Made by a program: the position numbers and the translations under genes
In this document: positions 1 through 7,118 of the stretch, piece after piece
Layout of the letters: every line of letters begins with the position of its first letter
How positions within the stretch are numbered: position 1 is the stretch's first letter
The notes under the pieces: model-generated
Database searches by the model: none
Seen by the model: only the letters and a program-made list of their open reading frames with translations
What the model was told of the DNA's origin: nothing
Assembly: GCA_937868025.1 (NCBI GenBank)
Contig: CALMLJ010000458.1
Coordinates: 1 to 26,963 of the forward strand
Length of the DNA stretch: 26,963 bases
DNA from: an uncultured Acidimicrobiaceae bacterium
GTDB lineage: Bacteria > Actinomycetota > Acidimicrobiia > Acidimicrobiales > Microtrichaceae
Direction of reading: 5' to 3'

Positions 1-394
1 CCTCGACGCAGCGTCGATGAAGCTGCTCAACGACATCGCCGACGAGCACGACTTCCAGGTGTGGATCGAACGGCAGATGGGCACCGACGCCGAGGGTGTC
101 GGCTTCACGATCTCCGAAGGCCATGTCATTGCGCGGCCGGCGGCCGGCAAGACAGGGACCATCATGATGGAGCCGCAGGTCGGCAACATCACGGGCGTCG
201 TTGGTGGCCCCGTGGACATGGAAGCCATCAAGTTCACAGCCCAGGATCCGCCACCCATCCCCGACGACGAGATGGACGACGAGGCGGCTGTCGACGCCTT
301 CTTCGAGACGCTGGGCATCGACGGTGAGCCGGAACCCGAGCCACCGACCGACGATGCACCGCCGATCTGGGAGGCGTTGGACGATGAGTTCTGA
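1..394 (+). CDS. 5'-truncated protein, possibly the C-terminus of a P-loop ATPase
   Basis: The frame is open from base 2 and reads LDAAS immediately before the first ATG at 17. The gene therefore probably begins left of the window, and that ATG is likely an internal Met. About 130 residues are visible: a helical, mixed N-terminal part (LLNDIADEHDFQVWIERQ), a GVGFTISEGHVIA strand-turn, then an acidic, Pro-rich tail ending WEALDDEF. The order 'LDAASMKLL ... FQVWIERQ ... GVGFTISEG' is what I would expect just after the Walker B strand of an SMC/Rad50-like phage ATPase. This is a resemblance only; no Walker motif is in the window. The stop overlaps the start of the next gene by 11 bases, so the two are probably translationally coupled. 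Confidence 0.6.
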   Translation, partial: LDAASMKLLNDIADEHDFQVWIERQMGTDAEGVGFTISEGHVIARPAAGKTGTIMMEPQVGNITGVVGGPVDMEAIKFTAQDPPPIPDDEMDDEAAVDAFFETLGIDGEPEPEPPTDDAPPIWEALDDEF

Positions 395-623
395 GGCCTG
401 CACCCACGGCTACCCGTCACCGAAGTCCTGCATGACCTGTCTCGAGGACGATGGCATCGGCGCCGAGCCGGTCCGACCGCTCACATCTGAGGGCCCGACC
501 TTCACGGCGAACTACGACGGCCAGTGCTCGGGCGTCGGGGCATGCAACCTGCCGATCAAGGAAGGCCAGCGCATCACTCGGATGAGCGACGGCACCTACC
601 GCCACGTAGGGTGCGCATCATGA
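384..623 (+). CDS. Small zinc-finger-like protein (79 aa)
   Basis: The ATG at 384 lies inside the end of the preceding gene, and the stop shares bases with the next ATG. The protein has two groups of potential metal ligands. The first is C6, H8, C16 and C19 (CMTC). The second is C48, C54, H74 and C77, the last pair in the ending RHVGCAS. The second half (YDGQCSG ... IKEGQRITRMSDGTYRHVGC) has the layout of small phage zinc-binding proteins in which a Cys pair, a 'G..I.r..dG.y.H..C' segment and a closing Cys make one site. The role is unknown; nucleic-acid or protein binding is a reasonable guess. Confidence 0.75.
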   Translation: MSSEACTHGYPSPKSCMTCLEDDGIGAEPVRPLTSEGPTFTANYDGQCSGVGACNLPIKEGQRITRMSDGTYRHVGCAS

Positions 624-1159
624 CCACAACATTCGAGGTATGGGGCGATTCACACGTCGCCCCCGCAATGGCAGATGGGTTCGGGATGGGCGCAGCGGTG
701 GCGCTGCGCTACTGCGACTCGTTCGACGCCGACATCGCGCTGCTTTCCAACAACGCCTACCCCGGCTGGCAGGTTGGTGACTGGCTCGTGAAGTGCCTGC
801 AGCAGCCGGTGCACGCCGACGTGATCGTGGTCTCGAGCGGCTTTAACGAGGCCGTCGCCATCGAGATGGGGTTCACGACCCTCAAGCAGGTGCGCGACAA
901 CTGGACTCTGCTCATCAGGGCGATGCAGAACCACGGCAAAAAGGTGCTCTGGGTGCCGACGCAGTTCCGGCACGGACGGGCCCCCGAGTTCCCGATGCTC
1001 GAGCAGCTCCACATCACCCCGGTGTGCCTCGGCGTCGACCGCCTGATCGACTGGGACCCGGCGCCGACCGAGATCTGCCCCGACCGCGTGCACTACACCT
1101 ACGCTGCGTCGATGCGACTTGCCGAGCTGATCTGCTCGACCGTCAAGGAGATGGCCTGA
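620..1159 (+). CDS. SGNH/GDSL-family hydrolase
   Basis: This 179-aa protein has the hallmarks of the SGNH hydrolase fold in the right order. Block I is GDSH at residues 9-12, with S11 the presumed nucleophile. A NAYPGW segment at 45-50 falls where the block II Gly is expected. Block III is GFNE at 74-77, with N76 the oxyanion-hole Asn, after the hydrophobic strand ADVIVVSS. Block V is DRVH at 155-158, giving the D155/H158 pair. Family members are esterases, lipases or carbohydrate deacetylases; the substrate cannot be read here. No signal peptide or membrane segment is visible, so it should act in the cytoplasm. ATG 620 overlaps the previous stop (ATGA), and the resolvase gene follows one base after the stop. 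Confidence 0.8.
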   Translation: MTTTFEVWGDSHVAPAMADGFGMGAAVALRYCDSFDADIALLSNNAYPGWQVGDWLVKCLQQPVHADVIVVSSGFNEAVAIEMGFTTLKQVRDNWTLLIRAMQNHGKKVLWVPTQFRHGRAPEFPMLEQLHITPVCLGVDRLIDWDPAPTEICPDRVHYTYAASMRLAELICSTVKEMA

Positions 1160-1160
1160 C

Positions 1161-1577
1161 GTGGCCGAACTGTACGTCGTCGGTGCAGAGCTGCTGCGCT
1201 GCACCGTCGAGGGGAAGCCGGTGTCGAAGGGTCGGCCGCGCTGCGCCTGCCGCGGCGGCTACCCGAAGATCTACACGCCGAAGGAGACCGAGGAGGCCGA
1301 GGAAGCGCTGCGCGAGGTCGTTGCGCTGCACTGGGCCGGCCGTCAGCCGTACAACGGTCCGATGGAGCTCTCGTGTGTCTTCTACGGTGCGCACGGCAGT
1401 GCAGACGGCGACAACCTCATGAAGCTCGTGGCAGACGCCCTCGGCGGGCCTCCGGGCGAGCCGTTCGTGTTCAGCAACGACAAGCTCATCAAGAACTGGC
1501 ACGGCTACGTCCGCAAGAAGGACCAGCACGGTGCCCGAACAGAAATCCGACTCAACGCCCTGGAGGCAGGAACATGA
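1161..1577 (+). CDS. rusA: RusA-like Holliday junction resolvase
   Basis: This 138-aa protein matches RusA-type crossover-junction endodeoxyribonucleases in size and motifs. It starts with the strand and Arg/Lys-rich segment GKPVSKGRPR (18-27). It then carries the acidic core ADGDNLMKLVADAL (81-94), with D82, D84, K88 and D92 in the catalytic spacing, and FSNDKLI (104-110) with D107. RusA dimers resolve four-way junctions in phage recombination and can debranch DNA before packaging. The GTG start at 1161 lies one base after the previous stop. A start further in would remove the first strand. It probably works with the exonuclease encoded next. Confidence 0.9.
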   Translation: MAELYVVGAELLRCTVEGKPVSKGRPRCACRGGYPKIYTPKETEEAEEALREVVALHWAGRQPYNGPMELSCVFYGAHGSADGDNLMKLVADALGGPPGEPFVFSNDKLIKNWHGYVRKKDQHGARTEIRLNALEAGT

Positions 1578-2191
1578 ACCGACCCGACGACCGACCGATC
1601 CGCTTCATCGCGATCGACGGCGAAACGACAGGCCTCGACTTCACTGGTGGCAACACCCTCATCGAGATCGGCGCGGCGTTCCGCGGCGACGACGGCAACG
1701 TGCAGTGGTTCGAGGAGCCGATCTGGCACGACCAGGGTTCGTTCACCTGGCAGGCCGAGGCCTTCAAGGTGAACGGCTACTCGCTCGAGCAGATCTCTGA
1801 TCTCGCCGCAGCGGACGCCGCCGACATCGTCGACGCCCGGCTGGCGACGTGGCTCGATGCCGCCGGCGACTACCGCCTGGTGCCTCTCGGCTGGAATGTC
1901 GGCTCGTTCGACTGGCCCTTCATCCTCAAGTGGCTGCCAATCACGGCGTCGCTGTTCAAGGACCGCTACGGCAACCCGGCGCACCAGTTCGCCGACCTCA
2001 ACTCAATGATGTTCCTCATCGAGAAGGCTCAGCAGGGCATGGGCACACCGCCCACCAAGCGCAGTCTGCACGACCTAGCCGAGAAGGCGGCCGAGCGCGA
2101 CGGCGTGGAGGTGCGCTGGCACTCCGGTGGGTTCGACTCCTACGCCTCGCTCATCGCCTTCGAGGAGCTCGCTCGATGGGTCGAGCAATGA
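1574..2191 (+). CDS. DEDDh 3'-5' exonuclease (DnaQ-like)
   Basis: This 205-aa protein has the exonuclease signature of the DnaQ/RNase T family. Exo I is AIDGETTGLD (D15, E17). Exo II is GWNVGSFDWPF (N108, D113), with a further D141. Exo III is HSGGFD (H183, D188), whose HxxxxD spacing makes it the DEDDh type. It is a stand-alone exonuclease domain with no polymerase attached, likely acting in DNA repair, recombination or replication proofreading. ATG 1574 overlaps the RusA stop (ATGA). An in-frame start about 200 bases upstream is open, but it reads through RusA in another frame and adds only low-complexity Arg-rich sequence, so I rejected it. Confidence 0.88.
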   Translation: MNRPDDRPIRFIAIDGETTGLDFTGGNTLIEIGAAFRGDDGNVQWFEEPIWHDQGSFTWQAEAFKVNGYSLEQISDLAAADAADIVDARLATWLDAAGDYRLVPLGWNVGSFDWPFILKWLPITASLFKDRYGNPAHQFADLNSMMFLIEKAQQGMGTPPTKRSLHDLAEKAAERDGVEVRWHSGGFDSYASLIAFEELARWVEQ

Positions 2192-2733
2192 GCCGGCCGA
2201 AGAAGAAGGCGCCGAAGCAGGCCAAGGTCCGGTTCGACGTGTCGGACATGACCTTCACGATGTGCGCGCTCGACGGCTACAGCGAGTGCGACGAGGGCCT
2301 TGTGATGCCGTTCACAACCATCGAGACCCGTGGCCTGAAGGAGCTCGCCAAGCCGCTCGTCATCGGCCTCTGCCCACGGCATCGCGTGATCGTCTCGAGG
2401 GACTCGACGCTCGCCCAGCGGCTCGGCTTCCGGGTGCCGCGGTGGGTATGGAACAAGGCCACCTTCGGCGAGCAGAAGGCCTACATCATCGAGACGATGA
2501 AGGTGCTGCGATCGACGGCGCGAGCCAACGGCGCCGGCAAGCTCACCGACGAGCAGTGGCCGTTCTGGATGGAGAACGAGAAGCTCGCATCGATCCGAGA
2601 CCGCGAGCTCCGAGCGTACGTCGACGATCTCAACGACCGGAACGAGCGACGGATGTTCGCGAGCATCGCCGCCGCCCGAGGCTACCTGCCTCCGGTTGCG
2701 CCGTCCCCTGACCCGAAAGACGGTGAGCAATGA
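2188..2733 (+). CDS. Hypothetical protein, 181 aa
   Basis: ATG 2188 overlaps the exonuclease stop (ATGA), and the stop overlaps the next ATG. The N-terminus is basic (MSRPKKKAPKQAKVRF). The middle is mixed and contains C26, C34 and C62 with a nearby CPRHR, which could bind a metal but is not a standard finger. The second half is helical and charged (FWMENEKLASIRDREL, then DLNDRNERRMFASIAAARGY) and the tail is Pro/Asp-rich. I recognise no family. The tight linkage to the exonuclease and resolvase suggests a role in DNA metabolism, but that rests on position alone. Confidence 0.75.
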   Translation: MSRPKKKAPKQAKVRFDVSDMTFTMCALDGYSECDEGLVMPFTTIETRGLKELAKPLVIGLCPRHRVIVSRDSTLAQRLGFRVPRWVWNKATFGEQKAYIIETMKVLRSTARANGAGKLTDEQWPFWMENEKLASIRDRELRAYVDDLNDRNERRMFASIAAARGYLPPVAPSPDPKDGEQ

Positions 2734-2954
2734 GCACCCAGGTTTTCGCCGTGATGGTCGAACGTCGCGTGTCCGGCATCCTCTACATCGAGGCTGCCGA
2801 CGCCGACGAGGCGAAGGCCACAGCCCTCGAAGTCATGGAACCGGACTTCTTCGAGAACGACATCGCCGACGAGGTCACATGGGCATCGGAAGTCGACGCA
2901 GCGCCCGAGAGTGAAGCCGTCTGGCGTGGCGGCGAGAACGGCGGGTGGTTATGA
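2730..2954 (+). CDS. Small acidic hypothetical protein, 74 aa
   Basis: The start overlaps the previous stop (ATGA at 2730) and the stop overlaps the next start (ATGA at 2951). The sequence reads as a single small alpha/beta domain: a first strand (QVFAVMVERRVSG), a second (LYIEA), then a helix rich in Asp, Glu and Ala (ADADEAKATALEVMEP). The acidic tail ends GGENGGWL. The strand-strand-helix pattern with 'A.d.deA...A' resembles small phage proteins of unknown function. No catalytic residues are evident. Confidence 0.7.
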   Translation: MSTQVFAVMVERRVSGILYIEAADADEAKATALEVMEPDFFENDIADEVTWASEVDAAPESEAVWRGGENGGWL

Positions 2955-3763
2955 CCGTCTTCATCGACCCCGTGATCGGCGCAGCGCTCGTCGCTGGTCT
3001 GCTGCCGATCCTCCCGGGCCTCCCCTGCCCGACGTGCGCTGGACGCAGCGAGTTCCGCGACGACATGTTCGGAAGCTCGCCGTGCCCCGACTGCACCGAT
3101 GGTGTGTGGACGCCACCAGCCCATCCCGTCACCATCGGCGTCACCAGCGCGCGACCCGAAGTCGGAGCGCATGACGGCTACATCGTGTGCAGCGTCATTC
3201 CGAAGGGCTACGTGCCCGACTATGAAGCCGACGACGACGATTTCTACGAGGCATCCGGCCGCGGTCTGATGACGAACGACGAGTGGGCGCACAAGTTCGA
3301 CGACATCAGCAACCACAACCCGCCGCACCCGATCGTCCTGTCGTCGATGATCGGCGAGGGCACGCTACGGAAGGTCAAGGTGGTCGAAGCCGACGCCGAC
3401 GGACATGGAGCAGTGGTCGAGATGCGTCCCGACGGCTCGCTCTGGTTCTGGCCGGAAGGTGCGTTCGGCGAGGACGCCGCCACCGACATCTCCTCGGCTC
3501 TGCCGTTCCTCCCCGGCCTCAAGCCCGGGGACACCGTGTACCTGCTCGACGGGTTCACCCAGAGCGTGGAATGCGACGGGGGAAGGTGCGGACTGTCGCA
3601 TCGAGGCTGCTACCCCGGCGACACGTCGTGGTGCTCATCGTGCGACCAGATGATTCCGACCGAGCGCAACGGCCGCTTCGTCACGCACTGGCACCGACCC
3701 ATGCGCCGCTCCTGTCCGTTCCCGGTGGACGCCCCCGACCACCCGTGTGTGATCGTGGCGTGA
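2951..3763 (+). CDS. Cys-rich zinc-ribbon protein, 270 aa
   Basis: The N-terminus begins with a short hydrophobic stretch (VIGAALVAGLLPILPGL, residues 8-24). A double CxxC module follows: C26/C29 and C45/C48, in CPTC and CPDC, spaced as in DnaJ-type or rubredoxin-like zinc sites. The middle is acidic and ends in a beta-rich segment (GSLWFWPEG; PGDTVYLLDG). The C-terminus is another Cys/His cluster: C208, C213, C220, CSSC at 228-231, H246, H248, C255 and C266. I infer two or more zinc sites and no obvious enzyme. ATG 2951 overlaps the previous stop; a GTG two codons upstream is possible. The gene ends at 3763, directly against the stop of the convergent portal gene. Confidence 0.75.
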   Translation: MTVFIDPVIGAALVAGLLPILPGLPCPTCAGRSEFRDDMFGSSPCPDCTDGVWTPPAHPVTIGVTSARPEVGAHDGYIVCSVIPKGYVPDYEADDDDFYEASGRGLMTNDEWAHKFDDISNHNPPHPIVLSSMIGEGTLRKVKVVEADADGHGAVVEMRPDGSLWFWPEGAFGEDAATDISSALPFLPGLKPGDTVYLLDGFTQSVECDGGRCGLSHRGCYPGDTSWCSSCDQMIPTERNGRFVTHWHRPMRRSCPFPVDAPDHPCVIVA

Positions 3764-3774
3764 TCAGCCGATCA
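3761..3774. other. Convergent stop codons and short inverted repeat
   Basis: The plus-strand TGA (3761-3763) and the minus-strand TGA (read as TCA at 3764-3766) abut to form the palindrome TGATCA. The same bases open a 5-bp inverted repeat, TGATC-agcc-GATCA. There is no spacer and no U-tract, so a classical bidirectional terminator cannot be drawn between the two operons. Confidence 0.5.
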
Positions 3775-6130
3775 CGGGCGACCATCTGCAGGCACAGTGG
3801 AAGTGGTCGCCGGGAAACCTGCGCCCGAAGGGCCCTCCGTCCAACGCTGGATCGTCGGTCGATGCGAACACCTGATGGTCGAGCTCGTGGTGGAACTCGG
3901 CGACCGAGTTGCGCAGGCTGAGCGGTCCGTAATCCCACTCCCAGCCCTTCACGCTGAGGCCGAGCGCACTGAGACCCAGAGGGCCGAACATCATGCCGTA
4001 GGCGGCCTCAGCCACCGGCTCGAAGCCGGCGGCGATCCCGGGGGCACCACCGGCGACGGCGAGCGCCCGACGGATCACCGGTGCCGGGATGCGGCCGGGG
4101 CTGCCCTGCGGGGCCGTCCAGCCGCCGAAGACTCGGGCGGCGAGGGCGGCGACCATCGAGTCCCGTAGGATCGCCAGCGACTCATCGCGGGCCCGCTCAC
4201 GCTCGGCCGGCGGCACCTCGAGGTCGGCCTGCGCCCAGGCTCGGTCGACGATGCGCGACCAGGCCGCGAGCAGCACCACGAGCGCCGGCCCGAACATCGA
4301 GGTGTCCCGCTCGATCGGGGAAGCGAAGCGATCGCCAACTAGCGATAGGGCGGTCTCGTGGTCGAGCCACTCCGGCACGAGCCGGGGCTCATCCGGCAGC
4401 CTCGCGGCCAGCTGCTTCTGCGGCCGGGCCCAGTTCTTGAACTGCGACCCAGCGCGGGCCATGCCGGCGTCCCACGCCGCCTCGCACGCCTCCTCGAGGC
4501 GGGCCATCGTCTCGCCCTCGATCGAGCTCAGGCGGGCGATCTCTGCCTGCGCCTGCTGGCGGGCGGTATCCACGGGCGGCTCCTGGGGGGCGAAGGTCGT
4601 TGCGGCGGCGAGAGAGGCGTCCACGGCCGCCAGATCGAAGATTTGTGGGACTGGCGAGGCGCTGCCGGCCACCCGGTTGATCTGGCCCGGGTTCTGGTTA
4701 TCAGGGCTCACCGTGTCGTCGCGCTGACGACCGCTGCCGGTGCCCTTGTTGGCCGGCTCGGTCGGCGGCTTCTGCTGCGCCGCCGCGGCCTCGGCCTTCT
4801 CAGCCTCGGTCGGAGCGTACGACTCGTCGAGGCCCAACAGACGGCGAGCGCCAGAGGGGCCGATGGTGCCGTCGCGCCGCAGGTTCGGAGCGACCGTGGC
4901 CCAGTCCGGCTGGGCGATGGCACCCGAGTTGTTCACCTTGCAGCCGAAGCGCTTCACGACCTCGAGCGGCACGCGGTTGGCCAGCAGTTCTCGCCAGATC
5001 GCAGCCTTCTTGATGTCGACGCTCATCCGCTTGGTCTTCGGCTCAAGGTACGTGCGGAAGCCGTCCTCGTTGACCTGCTTGCCATTCCAGCGGTTCGTGC
5101 CGCCGATGCCGAACAGCTGCTCGGGTGGCATGTTGGAGTTCTGGGCGAGTTCCTTGCGCAGCGACTCGACTGTGGGTCGGGCTTCCACGTCCATCTTGCG
5201 GGCGATGGACAGTTGGTCGAACTTCTCGATGAAGTCGGCCTCGACCGCCATCACCAGCGGGAGCACCTGACGGCCATCGTTGGCATCCTTGATCGCGTCC
5301 TGAATCGCCTTGTGGATCACCTCTTCGATGAGGTCGGCGTAATCCTCGGCCTGACCCGAGGAGCTGCCCCAGGCCTCGGTCGACGAGGTCGGATCCTCCG
5401 GTGAGGCCTCCGACGGCGCCAGGATCATGTCGGCGAGGATCTGACTACGACCCGTGGCGCGCTGGGCCATCCGGTACAGGCCGAGCGTGACGCAGATCTC
5501 GTGGCTGTTGATCACCCAGCTGGTCGCGAGCGCCTTGTGCCGAGGATGAGGGACGAAGATTCGGGTGGCCATGACGCCGGCATCGGGCAGCGTCACCACG
5601 TCGCCGGTACTGCGGGTCCACTGGTAGTTGTTGTTGCCCGGGTCACGCACGAGCACATCGGACGCGACGAACTCCCACATCTCGATGCCTCGGCCCACCG
5701 TCGGCACGCCGTTACCGTCGACCTTGTACCCGATCAGGTTCGAGTCGCCGGTCATGTCCCACTGCTCGGAGAGCATGGCGATGTGCACGCCGTGCTCCTC
5801 TTCGGAGCCGAACCGTCGATCGAGCGCCTGCTTGGCGATCCGGTAATACTCGGCGTCGGCGCCCGACGGTGCGCGCTTGGGCACCTCACCGTCGATCGTC
5901 ACCTCGAAGTAGCAGCTCGTCAGAATCGAGGCCGACATGTTGGTGATCGTCGCCACCTCGGGACAAAGGGCGCGGTCGGCCCACGCCTTGCGAGCGTTGA
6001 GCACCGACTGGAGGTCCTGACCCACCTCGTTCGTGAAGTGGAACATGCTCGCCTGGGGCTCGACTGTTCTACGTGGAACACCCCGCTGCTGCACGGCCAG
6101 CGTGGGCGGCCGGGGAACTCGACTCGCCAT
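3764..6130 (-). CDS. Portal protein fused to a MuF-like C-terminal domain
   Basis: This 788-aa protein joins two head proteins. Residues 1 to about 440 look like a siphophage portal: an N-terminal region, a long helical section at 262-285, and QNSNMPPEQLFGIGG (330-344) followed by NEDGFRTYLEPKTKRM, as in portals near the channel stem. Residues 440-530 are a low-complexity Ala/Pro/Gln linker. From about 530 to the end is a MuF-like domain finishing with GWEWDYGP (729-736), FHHELDHQVF (746-755) and PGDHFHCACRW (773-783), matching the H/C-rich end of Mu gpF-type proteins. The portal forms the DNA-packaging vertex; MuF proteins sit beside it in the procapsid. ATG 6130 overlaps the upstream stop (ATGA). 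Confidence 0.82.
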   Translation of the reverse strand: MASRVPRPPTLAVQQRGVPRRTVEPQASMFHFTNEVGQDLQSVLNARKAWADRALCPEVATITNMSASILTSCYFEVTIDGEVPKRAPSGADAEYYRIAKQALDRRFGSEEEHGVHIAMLSEQWDMTGDSNLIGYKVDGNGVPTVGRGIEMWEFVASDVLVRDPGNNNYQWTRSTGDVVTLPDAGVMATRIFVPHPRHKALATSWVINSHEICVTLGLYRMAQRATGRSQILADMILAPSEASPEDPTSSTEAWGSSSGQAEDYADLIEEVIHKAIQDAIKDANDGRQVLPLVMAVEADFIEKFDQLSIARKMDVEARPTVESLRKELAQNSNMPPEQLFGIGGTNRWNGKQVNEDGFRTYLEPKTKRMSVDIKKAAIWRELLANRVPLEVVKRFGCKVNNSGAIAQPDWATVAPNLRRDGTIGPSGARRLLGLDESYAPTEAEKAEAAAAQQKPPTEPANKGTGSGRQRDDTVSPDNQNPGQINRVAGSASPVPQIFDLAAVDASLAAATTFAPQEPPVDTARQQAQAEIARLSSIEGETMARLEEACEAAWDAGMARAGSQFKNWARPQKQLAARLPDEPRLVPEWLDHETALSLVGDRFASPIERDTSMFGPALVVLLAAWSRIVDRAWAQADLEVPPAERERARDESLAILRDSMVAALAARVFGGWTAPQGSPGRIPAPVIRRALAVAGGAPGIAAGFEPVAEAAYGMMFGPLGLSALGLSVKGWEWDYGPLSLRNSVAEFHHELDHQVFASTDDPALDGGPFGRRFPGDHFHCACRWSPVIG

Positions 6131-6630
6131 CAGGTCTTCCCATCGTCATCGCCCTCGAGCGCAGCCAGCACGTCATCGACCTCGGTCTCGGCGAGCGTGC
6201 GCTCCTCGACGACCGGGACGACCTTAACGCCACCATGCGACCAAGCAGCGATCTCCTCGGCCGACATCGCCTTCTTGTCGGCGAGCAGCTTGTCCCCCCA
6301 GTGGTCGATGATCGGCACCCAGAAGGCGGCAGCGAGAGCGGCGAGCACGATCACGGCGATGTCGCCGAGCACCGGGATGCCGGACACTGCAGCCCAGAAC
6401 AGGCCGATGTCGACGCTCATGCAGAAAATGCACATGGACACGTAGGCGATCAGGCTGAGCCGATCGTCGCCCGGCGGATAGTCGTGGGGGTTGACCTTGC
6501 GCAGCCACCACTTCCGCGGTGCGTCGAGAATGCGGTCGAACAGGACGATCTGGGTGGCGCGAGCCAGGCCGAACGGCAGCCAGAAGATCCACAGCGGCCA
6601 GAGCCGATCGGCTACCTCTTCGTACCGCAT
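6130..6630 (-). CDS. DUF1360-like membrane protein, 166 aa
   Basis: Three hydrophobic segments are visible, at about residues 11-31, 59-82 and 86-108, followed by an acidic cytoplasmic tail ending LAALEGDDDGKT. The arrangement 'RATQIVLFDRILDAPRKWWL' then 'AYVSMCIFC' (C67 and C70) then 'DIGLFWA' follows the pattern of DUF1360 phage membrane proteins, where an R..L..D.i..P.R segment precedes a helix with a CxxC pair. The function of that family is not known to me. ATG 6630 lies 19 bases inside the upstream gene. Upstream in-frame starts would run through that gene in the wrong frame. Confidence 0.72.
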   Translation of the reverse strand: MRYEEVADRLWPLWIFWLPFGLARATQIVLFDRILDAPRKWWLRKVNPHDYPPGDDRLSLIAYVSMCIFCMSVDIGLFWAAVSGIPVLGDIAVIVLAALAAAFWVPIIDHWGDKLLADKKAMSAEEIAAWSHGGVKVVPVVEERTLAETEVDDVLAALEGDDDGKT

Positions 6631-7094
6631 CCGCAGTCCTTCTCCTCGAGCATGAACACGTCGCCCTCGGCCGAGGTCACCGACCGCTTGCCGTTGATGG
6701 TGCCGAGCTGGGCGCCGGGCAACGACAGGTCGACGCCGGAGCCCGCCGGCCCCTCGATGCGCACCCGGTACTGCGACTGCGAGACCGTGGCCCCCTTGAG
6801 GTCGGGTCGATCGCCGGCCTTCACCGTCATTTCGCTGAGCCGTAGCGAGAAGATCTCGGGCTTCGGGATGCGCCATGTCGCCGTCGCGCCGTCGACCTCG
6901 CCTGGCGGGTGGCCGACGATCACCATGAACCCGTCGGCGAACGTCACCTCCGGCTCGAGGAAGTGTGCGAGCACGACTCCCCGATCCATGATCGCGTAGA
7001 CCCGACCGTTGGATCGGAGTTCGGCATTGACGACCGAGCCGGCCGCATCGATCTGGCCCTGATAGAGCAGTTCGCTCCGGCGCGCTTCACCCAT
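6612..7094 (-). CDS. Hypothetical protein, 160 aa, between large terminase and portal
   Basis: The sequence is beta-rich (VVNAELRSNGRVYAIMD; VTFADGFMVIVGHP; YRVRIEGPAG) and ends in a Cys-containing tail, CGCGTKR. There is no signal peptide, membrane segment or family signature that I recognise. The many alternating hydrophobic/polar stretches suggest a beta-barrel or sandwich, as in small structural or decoration proteins, but this is a guess. The 24 bases upstream hold a plausible ribosome binding site (AAGGTAGGA). The 3' end overlaps the membrane-protein gene by 19 bases. Confidence 0.7.
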   Translation of the reverse strand: MGEARRSELLYQGQIDAAGSVVNAELRSNGRVYAIMDRGVVLAHFLEPEVTFADGFMVIVGHPPGEVDGATATWRIPKPEIFSLRLSEMTVKAGDRPDLKGATVSQSQYRVRIEGPAGSGVDLSLPGAQLGTINGKRSVTSAEGDVFMLEEKDCGCGTKR

Positions 7095-7118
7095 GCTGGG
7101 ATCCTACCTTGTTCGTCG

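Noticed and set aside
1373..1573. Longer N-terminus for the DEDDh exonuclease
   Set aside because: The extension reads through the RusA gene in another frame and is Arg-rich low-complexity sequence. ATG 1574 in the ATGA overlap places the first strand correctly.
4358..5404. Long plus-strand reading frame (348 codons) opposite the portal gene
   Set aside because: It is antisense to a strongly supported portal gene, has a low-complexity Arg/Leu/Gly/His composition and no motif. GC-rich codon use leaves such mirror frames open by chance.
5501..6445. Plus-strand frame of 314 codons opposite portal and DUF1360-like genes
   Set aside because: Crosses the boundary between two coupled minus-strand genes and is rich in His/Arg/Val/Asp with no recognisable domain; an antisense shadow.
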